Shown: positions 18,399 to 27,318 of the stretch, piece after piece
Numbering within the stretch: position 1 is the stretch's first letter
How the letters are laid out: the number at the start of each line of letters is the position of its first letter
NCBI GenBank assembly: GCA_963841425.1
Contig: CAWJCL010000002.1
Location: forward strand, 744,001 to 808,000
DNA from: DATEOR01 sp963841425
GTDB lineage: Bacteria; Actinomycetota; Thermoleophilia; Gaiellales; Gaiellaceae
Length of the DNA: 64,000 bases
Direction: 5' to 3'
Made by a program: the position numbers and the translations under genes
Notes under the pieces: generated by a model
Told to the model about the DNA's origin: nothing
What the model saw: the letters and a program-made list of their open reading frames with translations, nothing else
Databases searched by the model: none

Positions 18399-19021
18399 GC
18401 GAGCTCCTCGGCCGCGCGCGTCAGTGCGACCGTCGCCTTGCGCGCGTCGCGCGCGGTGCGGATCGACTTGACCGGCTCCGTGACGAACGCTGTCGCAACG
18501 ACCTTCCAGTCCGTGCCGCCGTCCGCCTTGCCGGCGCAGACGAGCCGCCCGACCGGCTGGTCACCGGAATCGGAGATCGCTCGCACGACTCCGGCCAGCC
18601 GTCCCGTGGATGCGAGCACGCCGCTTTCCATGTCCACGACCGCGGCCCCGCTCTGCTCGGCAAGCGCTTGCCGGGCTTCGGGCTCGTTGGCGACGCCCTC
18701 GGAGGCGACGACGACCGCGGGCTCGGCACCGGCGACCTCGAGTGCGGGCCCGTCCCAAAGCGTTCGCCCGGACGGATCCACGACCTTCGTCGCCGTCACG
18801 AGCGCGCCGGGGCGAAGCGTGTCGCCGAGACCTCCCGCGAAGCCGAAGGAGACGAGCTGTCCGTTGGGCAGGGGCAGGCCGGCGCCGAGGCCGACCAGGG
18901 CGGTTTTCGCACCGGCCTTACGTGCTGCACGCTCTTCGACTTTCAGTGCGCAGACGAGAGTGAGCGCATTTCCCTTCGCGGAAACTGCGTCAGCATTTTT
19001 CGCGATTACCGCAGCGTCCAC
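18395..19021 (-). CDS. hpnG: Hopanoid-associated nucleosidase/phosphorylase HpnG
   Basis: The 208-residue protein is a nucleoside-phosphorylase-fold enzyme. In characterised hopanoid pathways it removes adenine from adenosylhopane to give (phospho)ribosylhopane. Visible features are VCALKVEERAARKAG near the start, LVGLGAGLP, GALVTATKVVDPSGR and the catalytic-region pair VVDMESG with ISDSGDQP, typical of MTA/SAH-nucleosidase-like proteins. The start is uncertain: I use the GTG at 19021, which overlaps the hpnH end by 16 bp. It follows hpnH and precedes ispH in the operon, which supports the call. Confidence 0.85.
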   Translation of the reverse strand: MDAAVIAKNADAVSAKGNALTLVCALKVEERAARKAGAKTALVGLGAGLPLPNGQLVSFGFAGGLGDTLRPGALVTATKVVDPSGRTLWDGPALEVAGAEPAVVVASEGVANEPEARQALAEQSGAAVVDMESGVLASTGRLAGVVRAISDSGDQPVGRLVCAGKADGGTDWKVVATAFVTEPVKSIRTARDARKATVALTRAAEELA

Positions 19022-20004
19022 GCGAGGCTCCGCACCGTTTCCTTGACGCTCGAGGTCGTCGCGATCGTCGCCGACGGCTCGAAGCCGGAGTGGATGCCGC
19101 AGTGCTCGCAGCGGTGGTCGTTCCCCGGCCCGTAGCGCTCCCACTCGATTCCGTCGATGAGCGCCTCGTAGGTCGGGAAGATGCCGTCGGTGAGGAGGTA
19201 GCAGGGGCCCTTCCAGCCGTAGGGATTGCGCGTCACGGAGCCCCACGGCGCGCACGGGAGCTTGCGGTCGCCGGTGAGGAAGTCCTGGTAGACCGGGCTC
19301 GCCAGCCACTTGTAGCCGTTCTTGCGCACGCCGTCGCGGATCGTCGTGAACTTCTCCTCGTGCTCGGCGCGCGTCATCGTGAGCGCGGGGTCGATCTGCG
19401 AGTACTGGTAGCCGGGCGCGACGAGCATCCCCTCGATGCCGACGTCCTCGGTGAGGAAGCGCATCATCTCGAGCACGTCTGCGACGTCCGTCTCCTTGAA
19501 GATGGTCGTGTTGGTCGTCACGCGGAAGCCCGCCTCGCGAGCCTCGCGAATCGCCGCGACGGCGATCTCCCAGAGGCCCGGGTAGTCGCAGATGTAGTCG
19601 TGGATCTCGCGCATGCCGTCGAGGTGAACGACGAACGTGAGGCGTGGGTTCGGCTCGAACCTGGCGAGCATGTCCGAGAGGCGCAGCGCGTTCGTGCAAA
19701 GCTGGATGTTCCGCTTCATCTCGAGGAAGCCGCCGACGACGTCCTCGATGCCCTTGAAGATCAGCGGCTCGCCGCCGCAGATGGAGATGACCGGAGCCGG
19801 GCACTCGACGGCCGCCTGGAGGCACTCCTCCACGGTCAGCCGGGCCTTGTTCGACTCGTACTCGCGGATCTTCCCGCAGCCGATGCAGGCGATGTTGCAG
19901 CCGAGAGTCGGCTCCAACATGATCACGAGCGGATAGCGGTCGTTGCGCTTCTGCGAGGCGACGTATCGCCCGATCTGGACGGTGCTGCGAAGCGGAAACT
20001 TCAT
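19006..20004 (-). CDS. hpnH: Adenosyl-hopene transferase (radical SAM)
   Basis: HpnH joins a 5'-deoxyadenosyl radical to diploptene, the first step of C35 hopanoid side-chain formation. The 332-residue protein has the radical SAM cluster motif CNIACIGC (Cx3Cx2C) near residue 36, the ICGGEPLI SAM-binding GGE motif near 75, and a C-terminal SPASM-like/HpnH region with cysteines (HCGIHSGFEPSAT). The N-terminus MKFPLRSTVQIGRYV is characteristic of HpnH. Its ATG overlaps the hpnA stop (ATGA). Confidence 0.95.
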   Translation of the reverse strand: MKFPLRSTVQIGRYVASQKRNDRYPLVIMLEPTLGCNIACIGCGKIREYESNKARLTVEECLQAAVECPAPVISICGGEPLIFKGIEDVVGGFLEMKRNIQLCTNALRLSDMLARFEPNPRLTFVVHLDGMREIHDYICDYPGLWEIAVAAIREAREAGFRVTTNTTIFKETDVADVLEMMRFLTEDVGIEGMLVAPGYQYSQIDPALTMTRAEHEEKFTTIRDGVRKNGYKWLASPVYQDFLTGDRKLPCAPWGSVTRNPYGWKGPCYLLTDGIFPTYEALIDGIEWERYGPGNDHRCEHCGIHSGFEPSATIATTSSVKETVRSLAWTLR

Positions 20005-20882
20005 GCGCCTCCCTTCCGTGTCAGCGCTTCAGCCGTGGCGCGGGCCAAAGCCGGCTCGACTGGGCCTGATTCGTATCCGAGTCTACTCCGAGCCTTTTCC
20101 GAGGAGAAATACATCGGTATGCGCGCGAGCTTGACCTCTTCTGCGTTCGCGAAACCTGCCTTTGCGGCTGCTACCGCCACAGGATACGGGACGCGGAGGC
20201 TCGGTCGCGGCCTTCCTGCGAAATCGGCGATGACGGCGAAAAGCTCCTCGAGGGAGATGTTCGCGCCCCCGAGGAGGTAGCGCTCGCCCGGCTCTCCGCG
20301 CTCGAGCGCGAGAGCGTGCCCGCGAGCGACGTCGCGGACGTCGACCACGTTGAGCCCGGTCGTCGCGACGTAACCGCGAATCCTGCCGGTGGCGACGTCG
20401 GCGATCATCTGCCCCGTCGGCGTGGGCTTGGCGTCGCCGTCGCCGACCGGCGTCGTGGGGTTGACGACGACGGCTCCGGCTGCGAGCGCGAGCCGCTCCG
20501 ACTCGAGCTTCGTACGCTTGTACGGGACTGAGAGCTCCCATTCGGGCGGTTCGTCCTCCTCCGTCGCGATCCCGCCGGGGACGGGCCCGCACGTGCCGGC
20601 CGTGCTCGTGAAGAGGAAGCGGCGCACGCCCTTGGCTTGCGCGGCGGCGAGGATCGTCCTCGTTCCTTCGACGTTCACGCGCTGAAACTCCGATTCGGGG
20701 GCCTCGTAGCTGTAAAGCGCGGCGACGTGGACGGCCGCCTCGCACCCGTCGAGCGCGCGCTCGAGGCCGGCGCTGTCGAGGAGGTCGACGCGCTCGTCGC
20801 GCACCTCGGCTCCCTGCTCGCGCAGCTCCCGCGCGACGTGGCTCCCGACGAAGCCCGTCCCGCCTGACACGTAGACGATCAA
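20001..20882 (-). CDS. hpnA: Hopanoid-associated NAD-dependent sugar epimerase/dehydrogenase HpnA
   Basis: The 293-residue extended SDR has the Rossmann motif VSGGTGFVGSHVARE at residues 5-19, a Thr-Ser-Thr active-site region (FLFTSTAGTCG), and YKRTK, the Tyr-x3-Lys catalytic pair. HpnA genes recur in hopanoid clusters; the biochemical role is not firmly established, and side-chain sugar modification is proposed. The start is a TTG overlapping the shc stop codon by TTGA. Placement between shc and hpnH, all on one strand, supports the assignment. Confidence 0.88.
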   Translation of the reverse strand: MIVYVSGGTGFVGSHVARELREQGAEVRDERVDLLDSAGLERALDGCEAAVHVAALYSYEAPESEFQRVNVEGTRTILAAAQAKGVRRFLFTSTAGTCGPVPGGIATEEDEPPEWELSVPYKRTKLESERLALAAGAVVVNPTTPVGDGDAKPTPTGQMIADVATGRIRGYVATTGLNVVDVRDVARGHALALERGEPGERYLLGGANISLEELFAVIADFAGRPRPSLRVPYPVAVAAAKAGFANAEEVKLARIPMYFSSEKARSRLGYESGPVEPALARATAEALTRKGGA

Positions 20883-22729
20883 GCGCGTGCGGCTTTGAGG
20901 CGGCCGAGCGCCATGACCGGCCAGTAGGTGCGATACAGGTGGTAGTTGATAAGGAAATGGCGCGGGAAGCCGGTGCCCGTGAAATACGGCTCGTCCCAGT
21001 CGCCGTCCTCGCGCTGGTTCTCGGCGAGCCAGGAGGCCGCTCGCGTCGCGGCTTCCGAATTGGCCTCTCCGGCGGCGACGAGCCCGAGCAGCGCCCACGC
21101 GGTCTGCGAAGCGGTCGGCTCGCCCCGCCCGTGCCAGCCCTTGCCGTCCTCGCCGACGTCGTAGGAGCGGCAGTCCTCGCCGAACCCGCCGCTTTCCTGC
21201 TGTACGGACGCGAGCCAGGCGACCGCGCGGCGCATCGCCTGGTGGTCGTGCGGGAGGCCGGCCGCCTCGAGCGCCGGGAGAGTGGCGCCCGTGCCGTAGA
21301 CGTAGTTCACGCCCCAGCGGCCGAACCAGGAGCCGTTCTCCTCCTGCCTCGAGAGCAGGTAGTCCACTCCGCGGCGGGTGGAGTCCTCGTAGCCCGGCTC
21401 CTTCGCGAGGAGCTCGACTGCGTGGCCCGTGACGTCGACGCTCGGCGGGTCGATGATCGCGCCGAAGTCGACGAACGGGATCTCGTAGAGCCAGTAGGCG
21501 TCGTTGTTCTTGTCGAAGGCGCCCCAGCCGCCGCCTCGCGACTGCATCGCCTCGATCCAGCCGCAGGCGCGCGAGACCGCCGGGCGGCCCAGGCCGAGCT
21601 CGTTGAGCGCGATGCCGACGACGGCCGCGTCGTCGATGTCGGGATAGAGGTCGTTGTCGTACTCGAAGGCCCAGCCGCCAGGCTCGACCCCGGGCAAACG
21701 GACCGCCCAGTCGCCACGCACCCTCACCTCTTCCCGAACGAGCCACTCGCCGCCCTTCCGGAGGGCCGGCTCGTCCGCCGCCACCCCCGCCGCGCGAAGC
21801 GCGACGAGCGCGAGGCATGTGTCCCAGACGGGCGACTGGCAGGCTTCCGGCCGGAGGCGGTCGCCGTCGTCGATCATGAACCGCTTCCAGCCCTCGATCC
21901 CGCGCCGGAGATACGGCGACTCGGGCCCGTGGCCGCGGCAGGCAAACGCGATGAGCGACCAGACCCACGGGGGCTGGATCCCGCCCCATGAGCCGTCGAG
22001 CTCCTGCCGGTCGATCAGCCAGCGCTCCGCGTAGGCGAGCGCGCGCTCGCGGCCCGGCTGGACGGGCTGGCCGTTGTACCAGCGGAGGGCGGAGTCGAGC
22101 AGGTTCCATGCGGTTTGCGGCCGTTCCAGCGCGCCGAGGTCGATCTCGCGGGCGAGGCGCTCCTCGGGGAGGCGGCGCACCGGCCGGTAGTGCATGACGA
22201 TGGAGAGCGCGACGAGCGTCTGCCGAGCCCAGCAGCCGAAGCTGTAGACCGAAAGCGGGAGCTCGGGCCTGAGGAGGACGAGCTCAGGCGGGATCGCCTG
22301 GATCTCCTCCCAGGGCCAGAGGCCGAAGAGCGCGAGCCACATGCGCGTGAAGACCCGGGACGCTCCGATGCCTCCCTGCTCCTCGATGTAGCTGCGGGCC
22401 CCGGCCAGCCGCGGGTCGTCGGCGGCCAGACCCGCCATGCGAAGCGCCGTGTAGGCCTCGACGGTTGCGGCGAGGTCGGCCTCGCCGCCCCAGTAGATCG
22501 CCCAGGTGCCGTCGTCGCGCCGGCGGGCGAGGAGCTCATTGGCGCAGCGGCGGACGGTGTCCTCGTCGGCGATTCGGAGGAACTCGTGCCAGAAGATGTG
22601 CTGCGCCGTCATCGTCACGTTTGACTCGAGCTCGGCGACCCAGAAGCCGTCGGGCTTCTGCAGCGAGAGCAGCCGCTCGACGCCTGCGTCGAGGGCCCGG
22701 TCGAGGTCCGTGCCGACGGTCGCGCTCAC
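20879..22729 (-). CDS. shc: Squalene-hopene cyclase
   Basis: Shc cyclises squalene to hopene/diplopterol at the membrane surface. The 616-residue protein has many QW-type repeats (for example QKPDGFW, RDDGTWAIYW, QELDGSWGG, QEENGSWFG, QREDGDWDEP). The acid motif that starts the reaction, usually DxDDTA, reads DIDDAA at residues 364-369, so Thr is replaced by Ala while the aspartates are kept. The QxxGGW-like end FAIN-type region is INYHLYRTYWPVMAL. Length is near the usual 630. It follows hpnE with a 4-bp overlap. Confidence 0.95.
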   Translation of the reverse strand: MSATVGTDLDRALDAGVERLLSLQKPDGFWVAELESNVTMTAQHIFWHEFLRIADEDTVRRCANELLARRRDDGTWAIYWGGEADLAATVEAYTALRMAGLAADDPRLAGARSYIEEQGGIGASRVFTRMWLALFGLWPWEEIQAIPPELVLLRPELPLSVYSFGCWARQTLVALSIVMHYRPVRRLPEERLAREIDLGALERPQTAWNLLDSALRWYNGQPVQPGRERALAYAERWLIDRQELDGSWGGIQPPWVWSLIAFACRGHGPESPYLRRGIEGWKRFMIDDGDRLRPEACQSPVWDTCLALVALRAAGVAADEPALRKGGEWLVREEVRVRGDWAVRLPGVEPGGWAFEYDNDLYPDIDDAAVVGIALNELGLGRPAVSRACGWIEAMQSRGGGWGAFDKNNDAYWLYEIPFVDFGAIIDPPSVDVTGHAVELLAKEPGYEDSTRRGVDYLLSRQEENGSWFGRWGVNYVYGTGATLPALEAAGLPHDHQAMRRAVAWLASVQQESGGFGEDCRSYDVGEDGKGWHGRGEPTASQTAWALLGLVAAGEANSEAATRAASWLAENQREDGDWDEPYFTGTGFPRHFLINYHLYRTYWPVMALGRLKAARA

Positions 22730-23970
22730 GCGGGGACTTTCTCACGAACCGAGGCCGTGAGCACACGGGCGGCCTCCCGGCCGCTCCTCACCGCGCTCTC
22801 CATCGTCGCAGGCCAGCCGGTGTCGGTCCAGGCGCCTGCGCGGACGACGTTCGGCCGGCCGGTCGCCGCTCCGAGGCGGAGCCGCGCGCTCCCCGGGCGG
22901 GCGGCGAACGTCGCAGCCGGCTCACGGCTCACGCGCGACCAGATGAGCTCGGCCGCCCCGAGCCGCTCGGTGACCTGTCCTGCGATGCGGTCGATGAGTG
23001 CCCGGCCGCGCAGCTCGAGCAGCTCGGAAGCTCCGCTCGAGACCACAGTGACGTACTGGCCCCGCTCCGGGTGGTGGCCAGTGAGAGCACCGCGGTCGAA
23101 GAGCCAGTGCGCGTCGCTCCCGAGGAGCGCAGCAAGCGGCGAGCTCATGATCGGCCGGTCGAAGAGGAGGTGGACGCTCACGATGGGCGAGTCCTCGAGC
23201 CCAGGCTCCGGCTCGCCGAGCAGCCGGGCGCTCTCGGAAGGCGGTACCGCGACGACGACTCCGTCCGCGTCGAGCTCGTCGAGTGACGCGACCCGGGTCC
23301 CGAGCGAGATCTCGACGCCGCGCCGCCCGAGCTCGGCGCCGGCCGCGTCGCCGTGCATGTCGCCGAGCGGAGCGGTCGGAAGGAGCAGGTCGCTCGCGCC
23401 CCCACCGGCGAGGAGCGCGGTCTGCACGGTGAAGATGCCCGCCGCAGCGCTAACCTCGTCCGTGCCCAGGTTGAGCGCGGGCCGGATGAAGACGTCCCAG
23501 AAGCGCTCGACGCCCGCCTGCGACTGGCCGAGCGTCCGGAGCAGTGAGCCGAAGATCTCATCGTCGTGGGCGCCGGCGTCGAGCTTCGCCAGCTTGCGCG
23601 CGACGTGCCCGGTGGCGAGCCGCTCGCCCAGGCCGATGTGCCCGTAGCGGAGGAGCCCGAGAAGCCCGGGGCGGATGGTCTCGACGCTTCCGTCCTCGGC
23701 GACGACCGGGAGCCCGAGCCGCACGCGCCGCAGCGACGCCGCCTGGCCGATCTCCGCGACGAAGTCCAGGTACGCGGTGCAGCACCCGAGGGCCACGTGC
23801 TGGCCGTTATCGGGCGGCGGGCTCGGGTCGCCTTCCCTCTCCGGCAGCGTCTGCACCGCCCCGCCCAGCGTCGGCCTCGACTCGAGGAGGCGGACATCGT
23901 GGCCCTGCTTGGTGAGCTCGAGCGCCGCGGCGAGCCCGGCGAGCCCACCCCCGACGACCGCGACCCTCAC
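22726..23970 (-). CDS. hpnE: Hydroxysqualene dehydroxylase
   Basis: HpnE is an FAD-dependent enzyme that reduces hydroxysqualene to squalene, the third step of the HpnCDE route. The 414-residue protein starts with the dinucleotide-binding motif VAVVGGGLAGLAAALEL followed by LESRPTLGG. Later segments include GQHVALGCCTAYLDF near 60, typical of HpnE, and the C-terminal FAD closing region GAWTDTGWPATMESAVRSG. The start GTG overlaps the hpnD stop. The HpnCDE trio replaces a single squalene synthase in many bacteria. Confidence 0.94.
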   Translation of the reverse strand: MRVAVVGGGLAGLAAALELTKQGHDVRLLESRPTLGGAVQTLPEREGDPSPPPDNGQHVALGCCTAYLDFVAEIGQAASLRRVRLGLPVVAEDGSVETIRPGLLGLLRYGHIGLGERLATGHVARKLAKLDAGAHDDEIFGSLLRTLGQSQAGVERFWDVFIRPALNLGTDEVSAAAGIFTVQTALLAGGGASDLLLPTAPLGDMHGDAAGAELGRRGVEISLGTRVASLDELDADGVVVAVPPSESARLLGEPEPGLEDSPIVSVHLLFDRPIMSSPLAALLGSDAHWLFDRGALTGHHPERGQYVTVVSSGASELLELRGRALIDRIAGQVTERLGAAELIWSRVSREPAATFAARPGSARLRLGAATGRPNVVRAGAWTDTGWPATMESAVRSGREAARVLTASVREKVPA

Positions 23971-24791
23971 AGCGCCGCGACCGCCTTCATCTTCTCGACC
24001 GTCGAGAGGCGCGGCGGCTCGCTGAAGACGTCGTAGCCGCGGGCGCGCATCTGCATGAGGAGGCCGCGGTAGATCCCCGCGAAGCTGCGCACGCAGAGCG
24101 CGCTGCGCCGGTCGAGGAGCGGGAGGAGCTCGAGGCCCTTGCGCATGAGCGCCTCTGCGCGGACCGCTTGGTGCTCCATGAGCGGCCCCCAGCCGGGGCC
24201 CGGGCTACCGGCGGCAATCTCCTCCTCGGTCACCCTGAAGCGGCTCAGCTCGTCCTGCGGAAGATAGACGCGCCCGAGCGACCAGTCCTCGGCGACGTCC
24301 CGCATGATGTTGATCTGCTGCAGCGCGAGCCCGAGCGTCTGCGCACGCGGCCTCGCCGCCTCCCAGCTCGAAGGCTCGTACACGGCGGCGCACGCCACTC
24401 CCACCGCGCCGGCGACTCGCCGGCAGTACTCTCGCAGCTCGTCCCAGGATGGGTAGCGGTTCCGGTCGCAGTCCATGAGCGCCCCGTCGACGAGGTCGAC
24501 GAGCGCCTCGGGCGGGATGGGGTAGCGGGTCATCGCATCGGCGAGCGCGACGAGAATCGCATCGCCGTCCTGGGAGGCGGGAAGCGCCCCGGCGGCGGCT
24601 CGCCACGACTCGAGCTCGGCTCGGGCGGGCTCAGGCCGATCGGCGAGGTCGTCGACGCGGCGCGCAAATGCGTAGAGCGCGGCGATCGCCCGCCGCTTCG
24701 GGCCAGGGAGGACACGGATCCCCCATGCGAAGTTCCGCGCGGTCTCCCGCGTGATCCGGTCGGTCTCGGCGTAGGCCTGGTCTGTGTTCAC
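23967..24791 (-). CDS. hpnD: Presqualene diphosphate synthase
   Basis: HpnD condenses two farnesyl diphosphates into presqualene diphosphate. The 274-residue trans-isoprenyl synthase has the first aspartate-rich motif in FARRVDDLAD near residue 44 and the second in NIMRDVAEDWSLGRVYLPQDEL near 175. It begins DQAYAETDRITRETARNFAWG, usual for HpnD. The GTG start overlaps the hpnC stop. HpnC and HpnD share ancestry, but the arrangement and these termini distinguish them. Confidence 0.93.
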   Translation of the reverse strand: MNTDQAYAETDRITRETARNFAWGIRVLPGPKRRAIAALYAFARRVDDLADRPEPARAELESWRAAAGALPASQDGDAILVALADAMTRYPIPPEALVDLVDGALMDCDRNRYPSWDELREYCRRVAGAVGVACAAVYEPSSWEAARPRAQTLGLALQQINIMRDVAEDWSLGRVYLPQDELSRFRVTEEEIAAGSPGPGWGPLMEHQAVRAEALMRKGLELLPLLDRRSALCVRSFAGIYRGLLMQMRARGYDVFSEPPRLSTVEKMKAVAAL

Positions 24792-25627
24792 CGCCGGAAG
24801 AGCTCCCGGAAGGCGAGGCCGACGAGCGTCCGCTTGGTCGGGGCCGGGCGGCTGGTGAACACGTCCCACCCCGCGCGCTCGAGCGCGTCGAGAGCAGCGA
24901 GCCCGCCCCGGGCGTAGAGGGCCACGGACATGCCCGGGCGGCCGCCGAGGGTCTTGGCCAGGGGCAGACCGGCTTCGAGGAGGCCGCGAGCGCGATCCGC
25001 CTCGAAGCGGAGAAGGGCGACGAGCTCGTCCGAGAGCGGTCCCGCGAGGTCGTCGTCCGCAACGCCGAACCGGGCGAGGTCGTTCTGGGGGAGGTAGACG
25101 CGGCCAAGCGCCAGGTCGCGCGGCGGGTCCTGGAGGAAGTTGACGAGCTGAAGGCCCGTGCAGATGGAGTCGCTCATCCGCAGAAGCGCTTCCTCTCCCG
25201 CGCGCCCGTAGACGCCGAGCACGAGGCGGCCGACCGGGTCGGCCGAATAGGTGCAGTACTCCCGCACCTCCTCCCAGTTGGCATAGCGAGCCTTGCGCTG
25301 GTCGACCCGGTTCGCCTCGATCAGGCGCCGAAACGGATCGAGCGGAAGCCCGCACGCGTCGATCGTCGCGTGCAGGCGCCACATGATCTCGGTACGCGGC
25401 GGACCGTCGAGCTCTCGCTCGAGCTCGTCGAGGAGCGTCATCCGGTCTCCCTGCGCCTCGTCGCCGAGATTGTCGACGAGACGCGCGAAGCCGTAGATCG
25501 CCCGCAGGTGCGGCCGCGCATGCCGCGGCGCTAGCACCGAGACGACCGGGAAGTTCTCTCCGCTCGCCCGAGCGTCGATACGCTCCGCCGCCAGCTCTGG
25601 CGCTTCGAGAAGACTCGTCGCGGGCAT
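24788..25627 (-). CDS. hpnC: Hydroxysqualene synthase HpnC
   Basis: HpnC turns presqualene diphosphate into hydroxysqualene. The 279-residue protein has the ENFPVVSVLAPRHARPHL N-terminal motif typical of HpnC and a first acidic motif GFARLVDNLGDEAQGD (RLVDN..DE, one Asp replaced compared with DDxxD). The second is NFLQDPPRDLALGRVYLPQNDL near 160. The ATG at 25627 is chosen; another Met lies 9 bases upstream. It is the first gene of the hopanoid operon and only 12 bp separate its start from the divergent aldo/keto reductase, so the promoter must be very compact or lie inside the neighbour. Confidence 0.92.
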   Translation of the reverse strand: MPATSLLEAPELAAERIDARASGENFPVVSVLAPRHARPHLRAIYGFARLVDNLGDEAQGDRMTLLDELERELDGPPRTEIMWRLHATIDACGLPLDPFRRLIEANRVDQRKARYANWEEVREYCTYSADPVGRLVLGVYGRAGEEALLRMSDSICTGLQLVNFLQDPPRDLALGRVYLPQNDLARFGVADDDLAGPLSDELVALLRFEADRARGLLEAGLPLAKTLGGRPGMSVALYARGGLAALDALERAGWDVFTSRPAPTKRTLVGLAFRELFRR

Positions 25628-25639
25628 GGCCCCCATAGT

Positions 25640-26431
25640 ATGGAGCGCCGAAGCCTTGGAAAGACCGGGGTCGAGGTCCCGGTTGTCGGGCTCGGCACCT
25701 GGCTCACCTTCGACCTCCGGCCCGACCGCCAAGAGGTCGCCGACGAGGTCGTCGACACCGCCTACGGAAACGGGGCGCGCCTCTTCGACTCGTCGCCGAT
25801 GTACGGCCGCGCCCAGGAGGTACTCGGCCAGGCGGTGGACAGCCGGCGCGGCGATGTCTTCATCGCGTCGAAGATCTGGGCGCCGTCACAGGAACAGGGG
25901 CGCTTCCAGCTCGAGGCGCAGCTCGGCTACTTCGGCGGTCGCGTGGACCTCGAACAGGTACACAATCTCGTCGCCTGGGAGCAGCACCTCGCGTGGCTCG
26001 AGCACGAGCGGGAGCAAGAGCGCGTGCGCTTCCTCGGTGCGACGCACTACCAGAGCTCGGCGTTCGACGAGCTCGAGACGGTCATGCGCAGCGGGCGGAT
26101 CGACGCGGTCCAGGTGCCATACAACCCCACGGAGCGCGACGTCGAGCGCAGGATTCTTCCGCTCGCGGAGGAGCTTGGCCTCGGCGTGATCGTCATGAGG
26201 CCCTTCGCGGAGCGGGGCCTTCTCCCCGGCCCGGGCCCCGAGTACCTCGAGCGCATCGGCGTCTCCACCTGGGCCGAGGCGCTCCTGAAATGGATCCTCT
26301 CCGACCGGCGTGTGACCTGCGTGATCCCGGCGACTGCGGATCCGGCCCACGCCGCCGAGAACGCGGCCGCGGGGGAGCCGCCCTGGCTGGACGACGGGCA
26401 GCGGAGGATGGTAGAAGAGCTCGCAGTTTGA
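25640..26431 (+). CDS. Aldo/keto reductase
   Basis: The 263-residue AKR begins with the family N-terminus MERRSLGKTGVEVPVVGLGTW. Catalytic residues are visible: Asp and Tyr in LFDSSPMYG near residue 50-57 and Lys in FIASKIWAP near 77, with a His in VHNLVAWEQH. The cofactor-binding end LSDRRVTCVIPAT is present. It would reduce a carbonyl with NADPH; the substrate is unknown. Its stop codon overlaps the TTG of the following dioxygenase gene, so the two are probably an operon. Confidence 0.9.
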   Translation: MERRSLGKTGVEVPVVGLGTWLTFDLRPDRQEVADEVVDTAYGNGARLFDSSPMYGRAQEVLGQAVDSRRGDVFIASKIWAPSQEQGRFQLEAQLGYFGGRVDLEQVHNLVAWEQHLAWLEHEREQERVRFLGATHYQSSAFDELETVMRSGRIDAVQVPYNPTERDVERRILPLAEELGLGVIVMRPFAERGLLPGPGPEYLERIGVSTWAEALLKWILSDRRVTCVIPATADPAHAAENAAAGEPPWLDDGQRRMVEELAV

Positions 26432-27318
26432 TCGAGGACTGGACGAGCGAGCAGCGCGAGACCTTCGACCGTGACGGCTTCCTCATCGTCGAGGAGGGCT
26501 TCATCGACGAGGAGGCCGTCGAGCTCCTGCGCGAACGATTCGACCGGCTCTTCGAGGGCGACTACGTCACGGGTATCCGTCCGGACGAGGTCAATTGGAT
26601 CGCCGGCCGCGATCCCGAGGACCGCACGCGGCAGATCTGCAACGGCTGGAAGGCCGACCCGGAGATCGCGCGCCAGGTGCTCGCCGAGCGGACGGGGCGC
26701 CTCGCGGCCGAGCTCATCGGCTGGGACGGCGTGCGGATCCTCCAGGACAACTGCATCTGGAAGCCGCCCGGCACGAAGTCGCTCGGCATGCACCAGGACG
26801 GGAGCTACCTGGACTACCTCGTCCCGCCCGAGATGATCACGTGCTGGATCGCGCTCGACGATACCTCGGCCAAAGCCGGGACGATCACCTACGCGGCCGG
26901 CTCGCACGACTGGCCGCGCTCGCCCAAGAACCGGGGCGAGTTCCACGCGCCGCCCGACTGGCTCGCGCCGCTCGAGCGGGCGCTGCCCGAAGGGGAAGAG
27001 CTCCGCCTGGTACCGATCGAGGTCAAGGCGGGCGGAGCCTCATTCCACCACTACAACACCTTCCACGGCTCGGGGCCGAACACCGCGAACGTCCACCGCC
27101 GAGCGGTGATCTCGCACTTCATTCCCGCCGACACCGAGTTCCACCCCGTGAACGCCGATCCCGTCTACTCGCGCTACCGCAGGACGGGCGACATGAGCAT
27201 GGACGAGTCGTACTTCCCGGTCGTCTGGAGCCGCGACGGTGGCCGGTCAGCCTGGCTCGACGCCGAGCTCGCGGAGAACCTCGGCGGTGTGCTCGCCGAG
27301 CCCGGGCACGGCTCCTAG
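26428..27318 (+). CDS. Phytanoyl-CoA dioxygenase (PhyH) family Fe(II)/2-oxoglutarate oxygenase
   Basis: The 296-residue protein has the PhyH fold, starting EQRETFDRDGFLIVEEGF. The iron-binding facial triad is HxD in GMHQDGSYLDY near residue 118 and the distal His in HYNTFHGSGPN near 210, followed by an Arg (RRAVISHF) that usually binds 2-oxoglutarate. Family members hydroxylate lipid, amino-acid or natural-product substrates. The start is TTG within TTGA of the AKR stop. The 3' end overlaps the convergent CoA-transferase gene by 72 bp. Confidence 0.9.
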   Translation: MIEDWTSEQRETFDRDGFLIVEEGFIDEEAVELLRERFDRLFEGDYVTGIRPDEVNWIAGRDPEDRTRQICNGWKADPEIARQVLAERTGRLAAELIGWDGVRILQDNCIWKPPGTKSLGMHQDGSYLDYLVPPEMITCWIALDDTSAKAGTITYAAGSHDWPRSPKNRGEFHAPPDWLAPLERALPEGEELRLVPIEVKAGGASFHHYNTFHGSGPNTANVHRRAVISHFIPADTEFHPVNADPVYSRYRRTGDMSMDESYFPVVWSRDGGRSAWLDAELAENLGGVLAEPGHGS

